A stretch of DNA of 64,000 nt from Rhipidocladum racemiflorum. Its lineage: Eukaryota > Streptophyta > Magnoliopsida > Poales > Poaceae. Made by a program: the position numbers and the translations under genes. This document shows, piece after piece, positions 1 through 12,332 of this stretch. The stretch lies in contig JAYEVF010000100.1 in assembly GCA_036346355.1 (NCBI GenBank), positions 36,001-100,000 of the forward strand. Direction: 5' to 3'. Below the pieces are notes generated by a model that worked only from the letters and a program-made list of their open reading frames with translations, had not been told where the DNA came from and made no database searches. Positions within the stretch are counted from its first letter, which is position 1. Each line of letters opens with the position of its first letter.

Positions 1-658
1 CGCCGAATTACAATAAGGGTTAGATTTTCTCAAAAATAACTTGGACTTGAAAGGTTGGGTTGGATTAATAATGATGTTGATGGAAATGTGGTTTAGGATG
101 GGAAAGATGTTTGTGAAACTCCTTGAAAAGTTATTTATGCTTTACTTGTTTCTACTGCTTTCGAATCTACTTATACTACTTGTCAAATGTCAAGCATCGC
201 AAATATACCTTGAGCTATTCCTTTGTACCAAGCCATGCATATAGTATATTAGCTCGATTCTCAGGCATGACTTGCCGAGTACCAAGTACTCACCCTTGCC
301 ACCCTAAACACCAGTTGAAGAGGAGACTACACCGCCTTTGGAGGAGGAGCTCCAAGAGGATCCGCTTACTTAGGAGCGAGCCCGGGCCTGCCTCGTGGTA
401 TACCTGGATGGCGCCACGGTTAATTGATTTTCCGTTGCTACTATTTCTCTCTTAATAAGTTTCGCCCTGCGAGGCGTACATTTGTGACTTGACCATAAGG
501 TCGAGTAACCAGTTTGGTTATCTAAATAAAAGTACTTTATTAACATCGAATGGTATGATTGTGATATTTACCAATGTTAAGACTGTGTGCACTAGCGCGT
601 TCCTGGACTAGTGCTGAATACACAGAGGGTCCGGATTTGCAAATTCGGGGTCCCGACA
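1..658 (+). repeat. 3' part of a Tekay-like gypsy LTR, cut by the window edge
   Basis: The block matches the last ~650 bp of the LTR copies ending at 17294, 22369, 42146 and 61320. Shared landmarks are the caagcatcgcaaatatacc stretch, the EEELQEDP-coding block near 315-376, and the terminal attcggggtcccgaca. The LTR ends at 658; the next five bases (CGAGG, 659-663) would be the target duplication, but the left side is outside the window. Whether this is a solo LTR or the 3' LTR of a full element cannot be decided here. Confidence 0.85.
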
Positions 659-3294
659 CGAGGCGTTCGGACTAGAAAATAGTGCACGTGAGGGAGAGAG
701 AGAGTCACGCGGTAGCGGCAGGTGGGCCATACGCGTGCATACGAGAATTTTAAGCTATGTGTATATTTTGGGCCATATGTTATTGGGCCAGATAAATATG
801 CTTATAGGTATTTAATTAGAGTTGGAAAGATAGCATATTTGAGCTGTATATTACTGCTATATTCCTTTGGTCAAAACGAGTTAACTAGTACTCCTATTAC
901 TTTATAATATAAAGTTAGCTAGTACTGCTATTAATTGCTTTACGTGCTTTCCTACATATTAAGAAGTGTGATTTGTGTGCGAATTAATTAATTGTTTCAA
1001 CATGATAATTTTGATTTGATCTATTCCAAACTTTTTGGGGCATCAAGTTAGTGATCTAAAAAGTTTGATTGGTTAACTTCTTGTAGATTTTGTTTAATCA
1101 CGTAAATTAGGTTTAATTAATTTTCGCTACATTTGATACAGTCTTATTGCGAAGCCTATAACTTTTGATCCATAGATACGATTGAGCTGATTCTTATTGG
1201 GTTAGTTTCTAAATTGAATCTATTTTCCTCAAGAAAATTTCACATCAATCCGACCGTTGGATCGCCGGAAATTCGCATTTTAATGAACGTTTGTCAATCT
1301 GTTTTTGAGTGAAACCGAATCAATTATTTGATTCCGAATTGAGATGAATTTTTAGTAGACCAAAATTTTGATTTTAGCTTCCTCGCAATCATTCACCACC
1401 CCTCTAATTGCTATACTAGTATATATGATCCTACAATGAGCAGTAGCAATGAAGTCAATTTTGGTTTGGCTCGAACCATGCAGCAGAAATGGAATTTGAG
1501 TTGTATAGCCCAAGCAATTGATACCCAAATCCTGTTCTTAAAAAAACCACTGAATCCAATAGAGCTAGCAACAGCAAACTCATGCTAATTCTCTTCGATT
1601 CCACATGGGGAAAAAAAAAGAGAAAACAAACATGGATACGGAGAGAGAGAGAGATGATCACCACGGATGCTGCCGCTGATAACCAGCGCGCATATATGTT
1701 GATCTTGCTGCAGTATTGTAGTTGAGCGGCCGAGCTAGATACTATAAGGCTAGGCCGAAGGGGATAGGAAAGGGAGGCGCGGGAGAGACGATGGTAGAGG
1801 AAGGGACTCTACCTGGTGCTGTGGCGGCGACGGTACATATCCTATTCGGCTGCGCGCATGACAGAGGGAGAGGAAGAAGCGGTGGTTATTCTCAATTTAG
1901 AGCAATGTTATTCTCAATTGATGCCAACACAACATACTATTAACCGTAGCATGAGATTTTTACTTCTACTTCCTACGGATAATGTGAAACAGTGAATCCA
2001 ACACATCTACATGGAACACTTGTGAGCTGAATGCTTCTCTTCTCGTGCCGCAGAAAGTTGGTTATCAAACTCATTAAGTTCATAGCTCAGATGGGAGTCA
2101 AATTCTATGAGTTCAATCTATTTATCATAAATTACAATATCATATAGATATTTTGCAGCACAAAAATGCTATAGTTTTCCTCTCTGCCAGATGATCAAGC
2201 ATATTGCAGAGAATGATCGAGAGAACTTCTATTAGGATAAGAGACCACTACCAGTTACATCAATCATGGATAACTTAGTCCTCCGATTCCCAAGTGACAA
2301 CCAACTTGTTAAAAACTGTAGAAATAGAACAAAAATCAAGATGTCATAGCATTGTTAGTTGACAGAACGGATGAACACGGCTGTATGTTGAATTCACAAC
2401 TGATGGAAAATATGTAGAGCTATCCTCCGAACATGATGACACAATTTTAGACAATTTTACTGCAAGCTTATATTTGAACTTTCATCAGAAGCTTGTCGCA
2501 ACTGTTGAAGCAGCATGCCCTGCTAAAACTGTTGAACAGGATGACAACAAATTCTTCTCTATTTTGGCAGTGCAAAAGACAAATACCTGCTGGTATAGAC
2601 AAATAAATGATCTATAGAATTAGTAGAACAAGATAAGTAAGAATACACGTATATAAACCAAAATACATATCCAGGCAGCATTAGCATGCTGCTGCATCAA
2701 TCACACACGAACTCTGTGTTTAGTCTTTTGCAAGCAACACTCACACCATGGGGTTCTATTCTGTGACTGAGAGACACACACCACAGGCACAGCTGACCCA
2801 CTAATTTCAAGCATACACGTAACCACAATCCAAAACCAAATACATGGTAGGTTAGTATCCTAAGAGACACAAATTAACATAGATTCAAACACATACACCA
2901 ACTTGGTGGATGCATGGTAGAATGCACCAAACACCAATTTATTCTTTAGAAAACACACCAACTTGACAAGCAAACTATTAAACCGTTGTGGGCATGGAAG
3001 TAGTAGAAAGCTGCAGTAGGTCATCTGTATTTCCACCACCAAACCTGCAGAGTTGATAATACAACTAATTAATGTAAGCAGAATTGATAGTGAAGACAAC
3101 TGAATAGGTGAGCAGATTAATGAATTTAGTGCACAGTGAGATTAGGTTGTTGATATACAACTTATGTATGTAGAGATTGCTGCATATGTATACACAGGAT
3201 CTGTTGATGTTACTATATATGATACATATATGAAAGAAAGAAAAAAAAAAAACCAAGAGCATGTATATATACACACCTGAATAGTGATACTGGT
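659..3294. other. AT-rich non-coding stretch downstream of the NLR copies
   Basis: No open frame here resembles a protein I recognise. Around 1245-1275 there is a 'ccgaccgttggatcgccgg' phrase of the kind found in grass LTRs, so part of 900-1400 may be an old LTR remnant. The part from about 2860 to 3294 lies just 3' of the minus-strand NLR stop codon. A 'cag|gtgtgta' donor-like site on the minus strand near 3276 suggests 3'-UTR or intron sequence. Poly-A/GA tracts occur at 1612-1625 and 3233-3253. Nothing else is seen. Confidence 0.5.
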
Positions 3295-6225
3295 TCACGG
3301 GAGAACTGAGCCTCTGCGCAAGGCCTTCTTGTAGTACAGCGAGTGGCGTGGCTTAAAGAGGGATGGGTCATGGCCGACATCCTTCCCATCCCAGTCCAGC
3401 TTCTCCCACCAGTCCTTCTCGCAGTCCACAACAGGGAGGCTGTCTCGCTGACCGACGGCCGGGAGGCGCCTGAGGCCCCAGCATCCCCTGACCTTTACAC
3501 TCTCGAGCATGGGCGCAGACATCTTGGCCTCACATATCTGTTGTAGACTGGGGAGATCATGCAGGTAGATATGCTTCAGCTTTGGGAATTTCCAGACACC
3601 TTTCGATGGTCGGTAGCTATTTCGCTTAGAAACTCGCTTCTACAGGAATACCTATCTAAGATCACCACAATATACGATGTGGAGGGTCTCTAAGTTGGGA
3701 AAATACGAGTCTAAGGCATCCCACGACAAATGAGAGAACAAATACGAGCCTCGAGGCAGAGTGTAGGTGTATGCTCCGCAGATTAAAAAGGAGGGGCCAA
3801 TAAAACCAGAGCCATCCTTCCTTTGGTCCAAATGCAAGTCATCGGGAGATCACCGCCCAAAAGGTCTCCGCTTCTCCAAATGCAAGCCAACTCGACCCCA
3901 CTTGAGAAGACGGTGTGCAGCTCGTGAGCATCTTCTCAGACGGCACCGCTTGAGACGATACTAATCAATTCTCTCTCCTGTGGATATCTTATGCTCGAGG
4001 ATGACAAAGTGGTGATGGAAGAATTATCGTGGCACATGCAATGACTCAACCATGTTCATCACAAATATGATAGCCTTGATTACTTGTAAGCTCTCCACAT
4101 TAGTGTGGTTGATTCCCTCACTAATCTCCGTGATGCCTCGCCCAATGGTCAAATCAGAGGGGCACCGCCATTGCCGTCATGATCACTAACATCCATGTAT
4201 GCACTGCAAGAAGTCTTGGGGTTTAATGACTTGTGTAGAGGCTGCCCAATTATTCGTCCAGTGCTATAATGGCCCATCTTCTCCTTGTTGCACCTATGTC
4301 CATCTTCTTTGGTATTAGAAGGGCCACACAGATTTAGATGGAACCTATTAGTACTCCAGCAGAACTTTTCATGACTTTTTAACACCAAGGACTGAACAAA
4401 CCTCATGTCCATGATAGTGGCATATGCTCGATGATGTTCCATTTGGACACGGCAGACCAAAGAATCAATGCATAGTACTACCAATTTGGACAATCCCCCT
4501 TCTGGCCATAGTATAGCATGGAGCTGCAAACATCCCAATAGAATCATTCGCTGGAGACTTGGGACCTGGACAACAGGATTTTTGAGATCAATTGTTTTGA
4601 CTGCAGTGCGAGAGAGGTTAAGCTCCTTAAGGCTTGGCAATAGCCCATGTAATGAGAAGTCCAGCAATCTTGCACAACCAGCCAAGTTAATACGAGATAT
4701 TTTAGCTTCCACTCCTACTCCTCGCATCTAAGCCGAATGATTCAAGTGATGGAGTCCTCGGGCCAACATGTTCCAACGCAACACAACCATCTAGAACCAG
4801 AGTCTTGAGGCCAGTTGCCCTTGACAAGCTTGGCAAAACTTGCATGTTGCTTGTAGGCTCAGTTATGCGAAGCATCCGCAGTCGTTGCCAAACATGATTG
4901 TTGCGCCAAATCCTTCCCTTCTTTATATGTACCTCCCTAATGTTTGCAGCCATATGCTCTATTATCTCCGGGGATAAAGCCAACTCCCAATCCGTGTTGC
5001 AAATGTCCAGGACCCATGTGCTTTGAAAAATTCCACCTCGTCTACCTGGCTTCTCCTCTGCTTCTTGTTGCTGTTTTGGTGCTTGTTCTTGCCGTTGATC
5101 CTTGCAGCTATCTAATCCGAGGAATCTTAGGCTCCGGCAATAACAGAAAGGCGGTGAAGAAAAGCTAAAGGTGCACTGGAAGAGTTTGATCACACGCAGA
5201 TTCTCTGCGTGTTGAAACATGTTATTGGGTAATGATGATGCTGGATGATCGGATTCACTTTTGATTGCCAAGAAAAATGATGAAGTTTTTGGTCAGATAG
5301 CTTGGTATACTTATCTGCCCTTGACTATTAGAGTATGTGATTTTTGAAACCCAACGATTTCGAGGAGTCTGAAGCAGAGGACCAAATGCGGGCAATTTAT
5401 TAGATGAATAGTCCTCTAGTATAATCTCTTTATGCAGAGCAGCAGCAATCTCCCATGCTTTGTCTTCGTCTTCATGTTGTATAATTCCATCACAAACCCA
5501 ATAGCTGGAAGCATGGGTAGCCCAGTTATAGCCCATGATGTCGCCCCGCTCATAATTCAACGACAATAGATACAAGCAACACTGTGCAGCTATTTCCGGG
5601 GTAATGCCAGGCTTATGCGTGTATCGAGCAATTTCTCTAGCCTCTGCTAGCAGTAAAGCTTTAAGATCCGGAATATACTCTCTATAAATGTAAAGATGTG
5701 AATTATAACATCTTTGTTTTATTTCTGGGTTGAGCCGAAGCCTCCCTCTGAAGGTCCACAATAATTTACTACCCAAATATTCAGATCGAGGAACACCAAA
5801 ATCATTCAAATCAATTATGCGGTTGCTCCCATTATGAAACACCACTAAATATCTGTTGTCTAGAATTGGTCGAAAGATCTCCCCGTGACTTCCCTATCTC
5901 AACTCTAGAGTCTTCATCTACCCCGCTGAAATCATCCTCCTCATCTTGCCTATCAAAAACAGCCATAACCCACTGATGAAGCTCCAGTTTCTCTGCGATT
6001 GCCCTCTGGAGTGCTCTTCGGCTTTTCCACCTGGAGCAATCGACGTAGATGATCCTGTCGAATTTCTTCCTCAGAGACGGTGGAGTGTCCTCAGCTATGG
6101 CTCTTAGCACCGCAGAAGCAGCCAATCCATACCATCCGTCAAAGTAGATAGCCTTGTGTGATCCACTGCTCGCATCCTCTAGATAAGGGATTATCTCTTG
6201 TACCGCTTCCTCCACGTTGTAATAC
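3295..6225 (-). pseudogene. NLR-like (NB-LRR) resistance gene, downstream tandem copy, frameshifted
   Basis: Intracellular immune-receptor family. Read on the minus strand, the pieces follow the family order. 6225-5832 is the NB start (VQEIIPYLEDASSG, FDGWYGLAASAVLRAIAE, VDCSRWKSRRALQRAIAEKL, DRQDEEDDFSGVDE). 5845-5255 is the rest of the NB/ARC part (FHNGSNRIIDLNDFGVPR, EAREIARYTHKPGITPE, NYNWATHASSYWVCDGI-like text). 5271-4702 and 4727-4149 are leucine-rich repeats. 3837-3652 and 3522-3295 are the C-terminal LRR block (FPNLETLHIVYCGDLR, RGCWGLRRLPAVG, VDCEKDWWEKLDWDG, SLYYKKALRRG) ending in TGA at 3295-3297. Frame changes near 5890, 5260 and 4710 and lost sequence between about 4149 and 3522 make it non-functional. 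The P-loop position lacks the Walker A GK[ST]. The N-terminus is fused to the C-terminus of the upstream copy. Confidence 0.85.
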
Positions 6226-9062
6226 AACGAGTGAAAAGGCTTGAAGAGGGAAGGGTCATGGCCAACATTATCTCCATCCCAATCCAACTTCTCCCACCAG
6301 TCCTTCTCACAGTCCACAATAGGGCGGCTATCTGGAAGACGGTGACCGACAGCCGGGAGGCGCATGAGGCCCCAACATCCCCTGACCATGACAGTCTCAA
6401 GTATGGGTGCAGACATCTTGGCCTCGCAAATCTGCTGCAGACTGGGCAGATTATGCAGGTAGATGTGCTTCAGCTTTGGGAATTGCAGGACACATTTTCG
6501 ACTATCAGTAGCTATTTTGTTTAGAAACTTTGCCTCCACAGGGAAGACCTGCCTAAGATCACCACAGTAGACGATGTGGAGAGTCTCCAAGTTGGGAAGA
6601 TACGAGTCCGGGGCAGGCCATGACAAATGAGGACAAATATGAGCCTGGGGCAGGAGTGCAGGTGTATGCTCCGTAGCTTCGCAAAGGTTACAGTGTCCTT
6701 TGCTGTGTACAGCAGGCATTGGGGGATGACAATGGTGATGGAAGAATTGTCGTGAAAGTGCAACGACTCGACCTCGTTCATCACGAAGATGATAGCCTCG
6801 ATTCCTTGTATGCTCTCCACATTAGTGTTGTAGATTCCCTCACCAATCTCCATATGGCTATCCAATGGCTGAAACTGCGGGGCACTGCTGTCGTCATGAT
6901 CAATAGTTATCTGCTTGATTAACGACCTGTGTAGAGGTGGCCATTTAGTCTTCTAGTGCTATAATGGCCCATCTTCTCCTTGTTGAACCTCTGCTCCATC
7001 TTCTTTGCTAGTAGCGTATATGCAAAGTACAAGATTAAATCTATTAGCCTTCCAACAAAACTCGTGTCACCACCTCTTAGCACCATGGACTCAAAAATCT
7101 CATGTCCATAGTAGCAACATATGCATGACAATATTCTTGTCGCAATCGCCGACGAGAGAACTCGATGATAATTTTCTCGACCTCTTCTCCTCTTCGAAAG
7201 TGTCAATGCATAGCATCCTCGCTTGTTGCATTCCCTCTTTTGGCCACAATATTGAGCAGAGCTGCTCACATCCCAACATAATGATTCGTTGGAGACCTCG
7301 AACATGGACCACCTCACTTTTCAGGTCAAGTGTTTTGACTGCTGTGCCTGAGAGGTCAAGCTCCTCAAGGCTCGGCAATGGCCCACGTAATGAGAAGTCC
7401 AGCAATCTTACACAACCAGCCAAGGAGATACAAGATATTTTAGCTTCCTCTCCTACCCCTGCATCTAAGCTGAATGATTCAAGTGATGGTGGGAGTCCTT
7501 CTGGGCCAACATGTTCCAACCCAACACAACCATCTAGAACCAGAGTCTTGAGTCCAGCTGCCCTTGATAGGCTCGACAAAACTTGGATGGTGATGTTCCT
7601 AGATAGGTCGAGGAGCTCCAATTTCCCCATATCGGTGAATTCATCCTTTTGGCCTGTCTCCCAAGGGCTCGTAGGCTCTGTTATGCGAAGCTTGCACAGC
7701 ATCTGCAATCGTCGCCAAGCAAGATACCTACGCCAAATCCTTCCCTTCTTTATATGTACCTCCCTAATGTTTGCAGCCATTTGCTCTATGATCTCTGGGG
7801 ATAAAGCCAGCTCCCAATCCGTGTCGCATATGTCCAGCACCCATAGGCTCCGAAAAAATCCCATAGCTAGTCTATCTCGCTTCTCCTCTTCATCTTCTTT
7901 GTGCGGTTGATCCTTGCAATCATCTAATCCAAGGAATCTTAAACTGAGGCAGTAACAAAAAGGAGGTGAAGAAAAGCTGAAGGTGCACCGACAAAGTTTC
8001 AATACACGCAGTCTGTCCGAATGAAGAAACATGTCATTGGGTAATGATGATGCTGGATGATCGGATTCACGTTTGATTGCAAAGAAAATGATGAAGTTTC
8101 TGGCTGTACAGTTAGTATACTTGTCTGCCCCCTTTCTTGACTATTGGAGTATATGATTTCTGAAACCCAACGATTTCGAGGAGTCTCAAGTAGATCACCA
8201 AAAGTGGGCAATTTATTAGATGAATAGTCCTCTAGTATAATCTCTTTATGCAGAGTAGCAAAGAATCTCCCATTCTTCGCCTTTTGTCTGCATGTCGGAT
8301 AATCCCATCACAAACCCAATAGTTGGAAGCATGGGTAGCCCATTATAGCTCATGATGTCGCCTACTGATAATTCAAGGACAAGAGATACAAGCAACACCT
8401 GCAACTATTTGTGGGTAATGCCAGGCTTATGTGTGTATCCAAAGAATTTCTCTAGCCTCCGTTAGCAGAAATCATTAACATGTCGACTATACTCACTATA
8501 AAGGTAAAGACGTGAATGATCCACTCTTTCTTTTATTTCTGGTTGAGCCGAAGCCTCCTCTCCAAGGTCCACAACAATATATTACCCAACCAATCATGCC
8601 GAGGAACTCCAAAATCGTTCAAGTCAATTGTGTGGTTGCTCCCATTATGAAATACCACTAAAAATCTGTTGTCTTGTAGTGATCGATGGATCTCCCTTGT
8701 GACTTCCCATATCTCACTTCTCCGAGCCTTCATCTACCCCGCTGAAATCATCCTCCTCATCTTGCCTATCAAAAAAATACCATAACTACCGGGATGCATC
8801 AGTTCCTCCGCGATTGCCCTCTGGAGTGCTCTTCGGCTTTTCCACCTGGAGCAATCGACGTGGATGATCATGTCGAATGTCTCCCTCAGAGACAGCAGAG
8901 GGTCCTCGGCTATGGCTCTAAGCACTGCAGAAGCACCCAGTCCAGACCATCCGTCAAGGTAGATGGCCTCGGGCGATCCACTGCTCGCATCCTCTAGAAA
9001 AGGGATTATCTCTTGTACCGCTTGGTCGACGTTGCGCGCATCAAGCCACTGCATGAATTGAT
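6226..9062 (-). pseudogene. NLR-like (NB-LRR) resistance gene, upstream tandem copy, frameshifted
   Basis: Same family and order as the neighbouring copy. 9062-8780 encodes NVDQAVQEIIPFLEDASSG, LDGWSGLGASAVLRAIAED and VDCSRWKSRRALQRAIAEEL. A T7 run (A7 on the plus strand, near 8771-8777) shifts the frame just before the DRQDEEDDFSGVDE motif. 8733-8533 carries REIHRSLQDNRFLVVFHNGS and LNDFGVPRHDW. 8530-8215 is badly decayed. 8211-7999 and 8032-7100 hold the post-NB linker and LRRs (CRCTFSFSSPPFCYCLSLRF, LELALSPEIIEQM-like, LDLSRNITIQVLSSLSRA, LKTLVLDGCVGLEHVG, LPSLEELDLSGTAVKTLDL). 6865-6521 and 6660-6230 hold the C-terminal LRR (LPNLETLHIVYCGDLRQVFP, VDCEKDWWEKLDWDGDNVG). The last residues (HSLYYN) run straight into the next copy instead of a stop. 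The glycine-rich loop lacks the Walker A lysine. An intron acceptor-like 'tgcag' lies just upstream of the conserved start (near 9055), so a 5' exon may be missing. Confidence 0.85.
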
Positions 9063-9369
9063 GGCAGTTAGTCGAGATCACCTCACGTGGGTGGGTAGCA
9101 GTTTTTATTAAAAAACAAAAAACAGGCTGGCAAAAAAGCAGTGATGGGTGGAACTTGCATAAAAGGATCATATGCGCAAGATTGGGCATGTATGCCTGCT
9201 CGCGAGTAAGCTTGCATACACGAGCTCAGCAACTACATGAGGTTCACAATTTCGAAATAAAAATGTATAGTCCCGTAGTCCAGATGTAGAACATTTTTAA
9301 CTGTGTGATTTCCTATATACACTTTTTTATGACTCGGTGGAGAGGCTTATTTTAAAGAGAGTGACTAGG
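9063..9369. other. Sequence upstream of the NLR copies
   Basis: The minus-strand frame stays open to about 9189, but the text is low complexity (poly-A/T runs near 9107-9122) and unlike the NLR family. I read it as intron or upstream non-coding DNA. Confidence 0.4.
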
Positions 9370-9566
9370 GAACGGTATACCGTTGCAACGGTATAGCCGT
9401 GAAACTTATGAAACTTATCAGTTTCAGTGCTGGTTTCATTAGTTTCAATGTTTAGTTTCACTCGCCATGTTTTATTAGTTTTTAGTGCTAAGTTTTATGA
9501 GTTTCAAAGGCAAAAATCATAAGTTTCATGAGTTTCAGAGGTATACCGTGGGCAACGGTATACCGC
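9370..9566. mobile_element. Small MITE-like hairpin with ~50-bp terminal inverted repeats
   Basis: The left end (aacggtataccgttgcaacg, then gtgaaacttatgaaactta) matches the reverse complement of the right end (gcggtataccgttgcccacg, then ctgaaactcatgaaactta) over about 50 bp. The palindrome ACGGTATACCGT sits at the left tip. The interior is AT-rich and non-coding. I cannot define a target duplication, so the superfamily is open. Confidence 0.6.
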
Positions 9567-9850
9567 TTTTTAGTTTTTCAGATTTTAAAATGTTCAACGT
9601 ATGTAGCTCTTTCTTAACGGATCCAATACAATGTATCTTTGTCATGCTTTGTATATATTGTGAGAGATCGCACATCCTAAGTTAGTAGCACCATTGTGGA
9701 TGTATCCGTCTGGTGATGACGCGCTAGACGAGATATCATTTTTTGCAATTCTTGAAATGCATGTATACCAAAATTGTATACCAAGTTTCAGAACTTACAT
9801 TTTAAAGAAGGGTAGGGAGCACATATAGGACAAGAACAAAAAAACTCACT

Positions 9851-10035
9851 TGCTAGAATACCACTCTACTTCGTCAAAATGCCATGCATATGTATCGTAG
9901 GTAGAAAAATACCTCCAGGTGCCAAATTTTGTTTCAAATATTTTTTCGGCACTCACGGAAATCACCGACAAGAATACTATTACTCTACTCCGCGAAAATG
10001 CCATGCATATGTACGTACTAGAAAAATACCTCTTT
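9851..10035 (+). repeat. Diverged ~60-bp direct repeat around ATGCCATGCATATGTA
   Basis: Two copies of 'aaaatgccatgcatatgta' followed by 'tagaaaaatacctc' occur at about 9856-9920 and 9974-10032, roughly 112 bp apart. Overlapping open frames on both strands here come from the repeat and do not look like genes. Confidence 0.6.
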
Positions 10036-12332
10036 TGGCATGGTGACTCTCTCGATGAAGACCCAGCAAACACAAGAATATCCACAAATCTAACCCATCC
10101 CGCTGTAGGGATTTCCACAAATCTAGCCCATCTGCACCTCCAGATGGATCTCCGGTTGCTAGCACCCACAAGAGCGTATATCAGTTATGTTAATTTGTGC
10201 AACCACATTGTTAGTCCATATATTTACTATATTGAAAACCAACTTGTGAACAATTAACATAGACGACAATCTTACTACCTTAATTGGCAGCTACACGTAC
10301 GTCCTGTGCTGATAAGATAAGCAGAAATGTTGGTGTCGCTTCCTCCCAGAAGAAAAGATGTTTATGTCAAGTGAAGGAGGATGACAGAAATTGAGAGCAG
10401 CCACAATAATGCCAAGCTTATGCTTTGGCTTTGGGGTGCCTTTACTAAAGCAAGAATGGTTCTTTGCTTGGGGTTGGAGCTAAAGAACAAAGGTTGAATT
10501 GCTGTCTTGCTAAAGATACATCCAGCGCCGACGCTCTAGCTAAAAAAAAGTGCGAAGTATTTGTACAGATGACACTGTAATTAAAACCGGTGATACGGGT
10601 GCGATACGGAGTTAATGATGCTACTTCAAGAATGATTCTCTCTTACCACACAACAATATATTTGATGATAGCACCTCAGATTTGATATGATTCTCTTAAT
10701 TTCGAAGCACCTTGGATCCCGAATCTGCATACACCACGCTCTCTCCACACCTCAGCAGTACAGCTGGCTTCGTTCATAGAGATACTAGAAAAGTATTTAA
10801 TATCCAAACTCTACACTGTCAATTCTGGTTGGTAACCGGCTGATTACCAACCAAATATCCAAATTTCCGTTACAACACTGTAATATTTGTTTGACGACAT
10901 TTGGCCGGTCCAAAATCCGGTACCAGGGAGGGTCTGATATTTTTGCCATATCCGGTTCTTGAATCCTTTGTTGACATGCGTGACCCCATTAAAATTATAA
11001 CTTTTCGGTAGGAAAAATACATGTGAAAAAATGCACCACATTTTAAGATGCAAGTACCATAATTTGGACAGAGTAAATAGTACAATTGGAATTCAACCAA
11101 AATACCGCCAATTGGTTGGAACTAGTGAAAATCGTAAATTGGACTAAATCGGTAATAATACCGTGCACAACCCGGCCAAATTCTTTATATACTGCATGTG
11201 GCCGATTTATTGTGAGCGAATTAAAAAAAGTCTAAAATACCTTTGATGAATGGATATGAAAAGCCTAAAATACCCTTGAGGAATGAATGGTTAGATTTGA
11301 TTTCTACTACCACTATTTACTACCTATGTTATCCACCATAAAATTTCTATAATTGGAACCAGCCCAATCCCATCAAGTATGATAAAACTAGATAGGCTCG
11401 CTCTCTGCATTGTGTGCGGTGGTATGAAACATGAGAGAAAATGTACAAAAGTATTTAACATCAATGATAATTCACTTATTAGATACAACACACATCATTT
11501 ACATAGCAAATTAACATATAAGGCAGCTGAAAAGGGTGGACTGTGTAGACTGCTACTATAGCATATAAGTTGTGTGCAATTGTAGGGAGAGGCCGAGGAG
11601 ATGGGATATATCATCATTTTGTGGAATCCATCCCTGCATCTTCCTGAATTAGCTCAATCCACAACACAAATACCACAGTACAAATGGTTGTTTGGTCCTA
11701 CAAAGATCAAATGACTACTCCTGAACTGGAGCACAGAACAATATAAACAAAAAAACACCACCAATCCAAGAGTAAAAGCATTAAAGCAAATTGAATAAAC
11801 ACAAAATGTAAAATAGAATTTTGTAATTTCTAAGAGCAAAGGGCAAATGCTTATTACTATCTTGACAACACATCAACATTTTTTAAAAGCAAGTAACATA
11901 CTAAATTAAGAAAAAACCATGAAATACATATTGAGATGATAGGAAGGTATACTATTTCTTTACTTTTGTATATGGCTTTAGTAAAACACACTGCCTATAG
12001 ATTTTTTTTGAGAAACCAGTGAACCACATGCCAACAAATCTTTAGGAAATCAGTTACACTAAAGCAAGGACAACCCATTATGTAATTTTGAAAGGGAAAA
12101 TAGAAAGCTAGCATTCCAATCCCAATGGAATAAATAAGGAAAATACTCCATTTCTCTGGCGGTCATAAGGGGGTAAAAATCAAGACATCTTTGTATTAGC
12201 TCTACTACTGCATTCCAATCCCAATGGAATAAATAAAATGCATTGAGCCAAGGAAAGCAAGACAGCTAGAGTTACTAAAGCAAAAAAATATTCTAACCTT
12301 CTTTCGAAAGAAGCAAAATGACACATCCGTTC
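10036..12332. other. Intergenic DNA, nothing recognisable except small repeats
   Basis: AT-rich, no protein signal on either strand. A 27-bp phrase (gcattccaatcccaatgga plus ataaataa) is present twice, at about 12112-12138 and 12210-12236. A short inverted pair (ggttggtaa / ttaccaacc) lies near 10829-10855. The region ends where a minus-strand LTR begins at 12333. Confidence 0.5.

Noticed and set aside
5832..6719. A single 295-residue gene on the minus strand
   Set aside because: It is the C-terminal LRR of one NLR copy fused to the NB start of the next, not a gene of its own.
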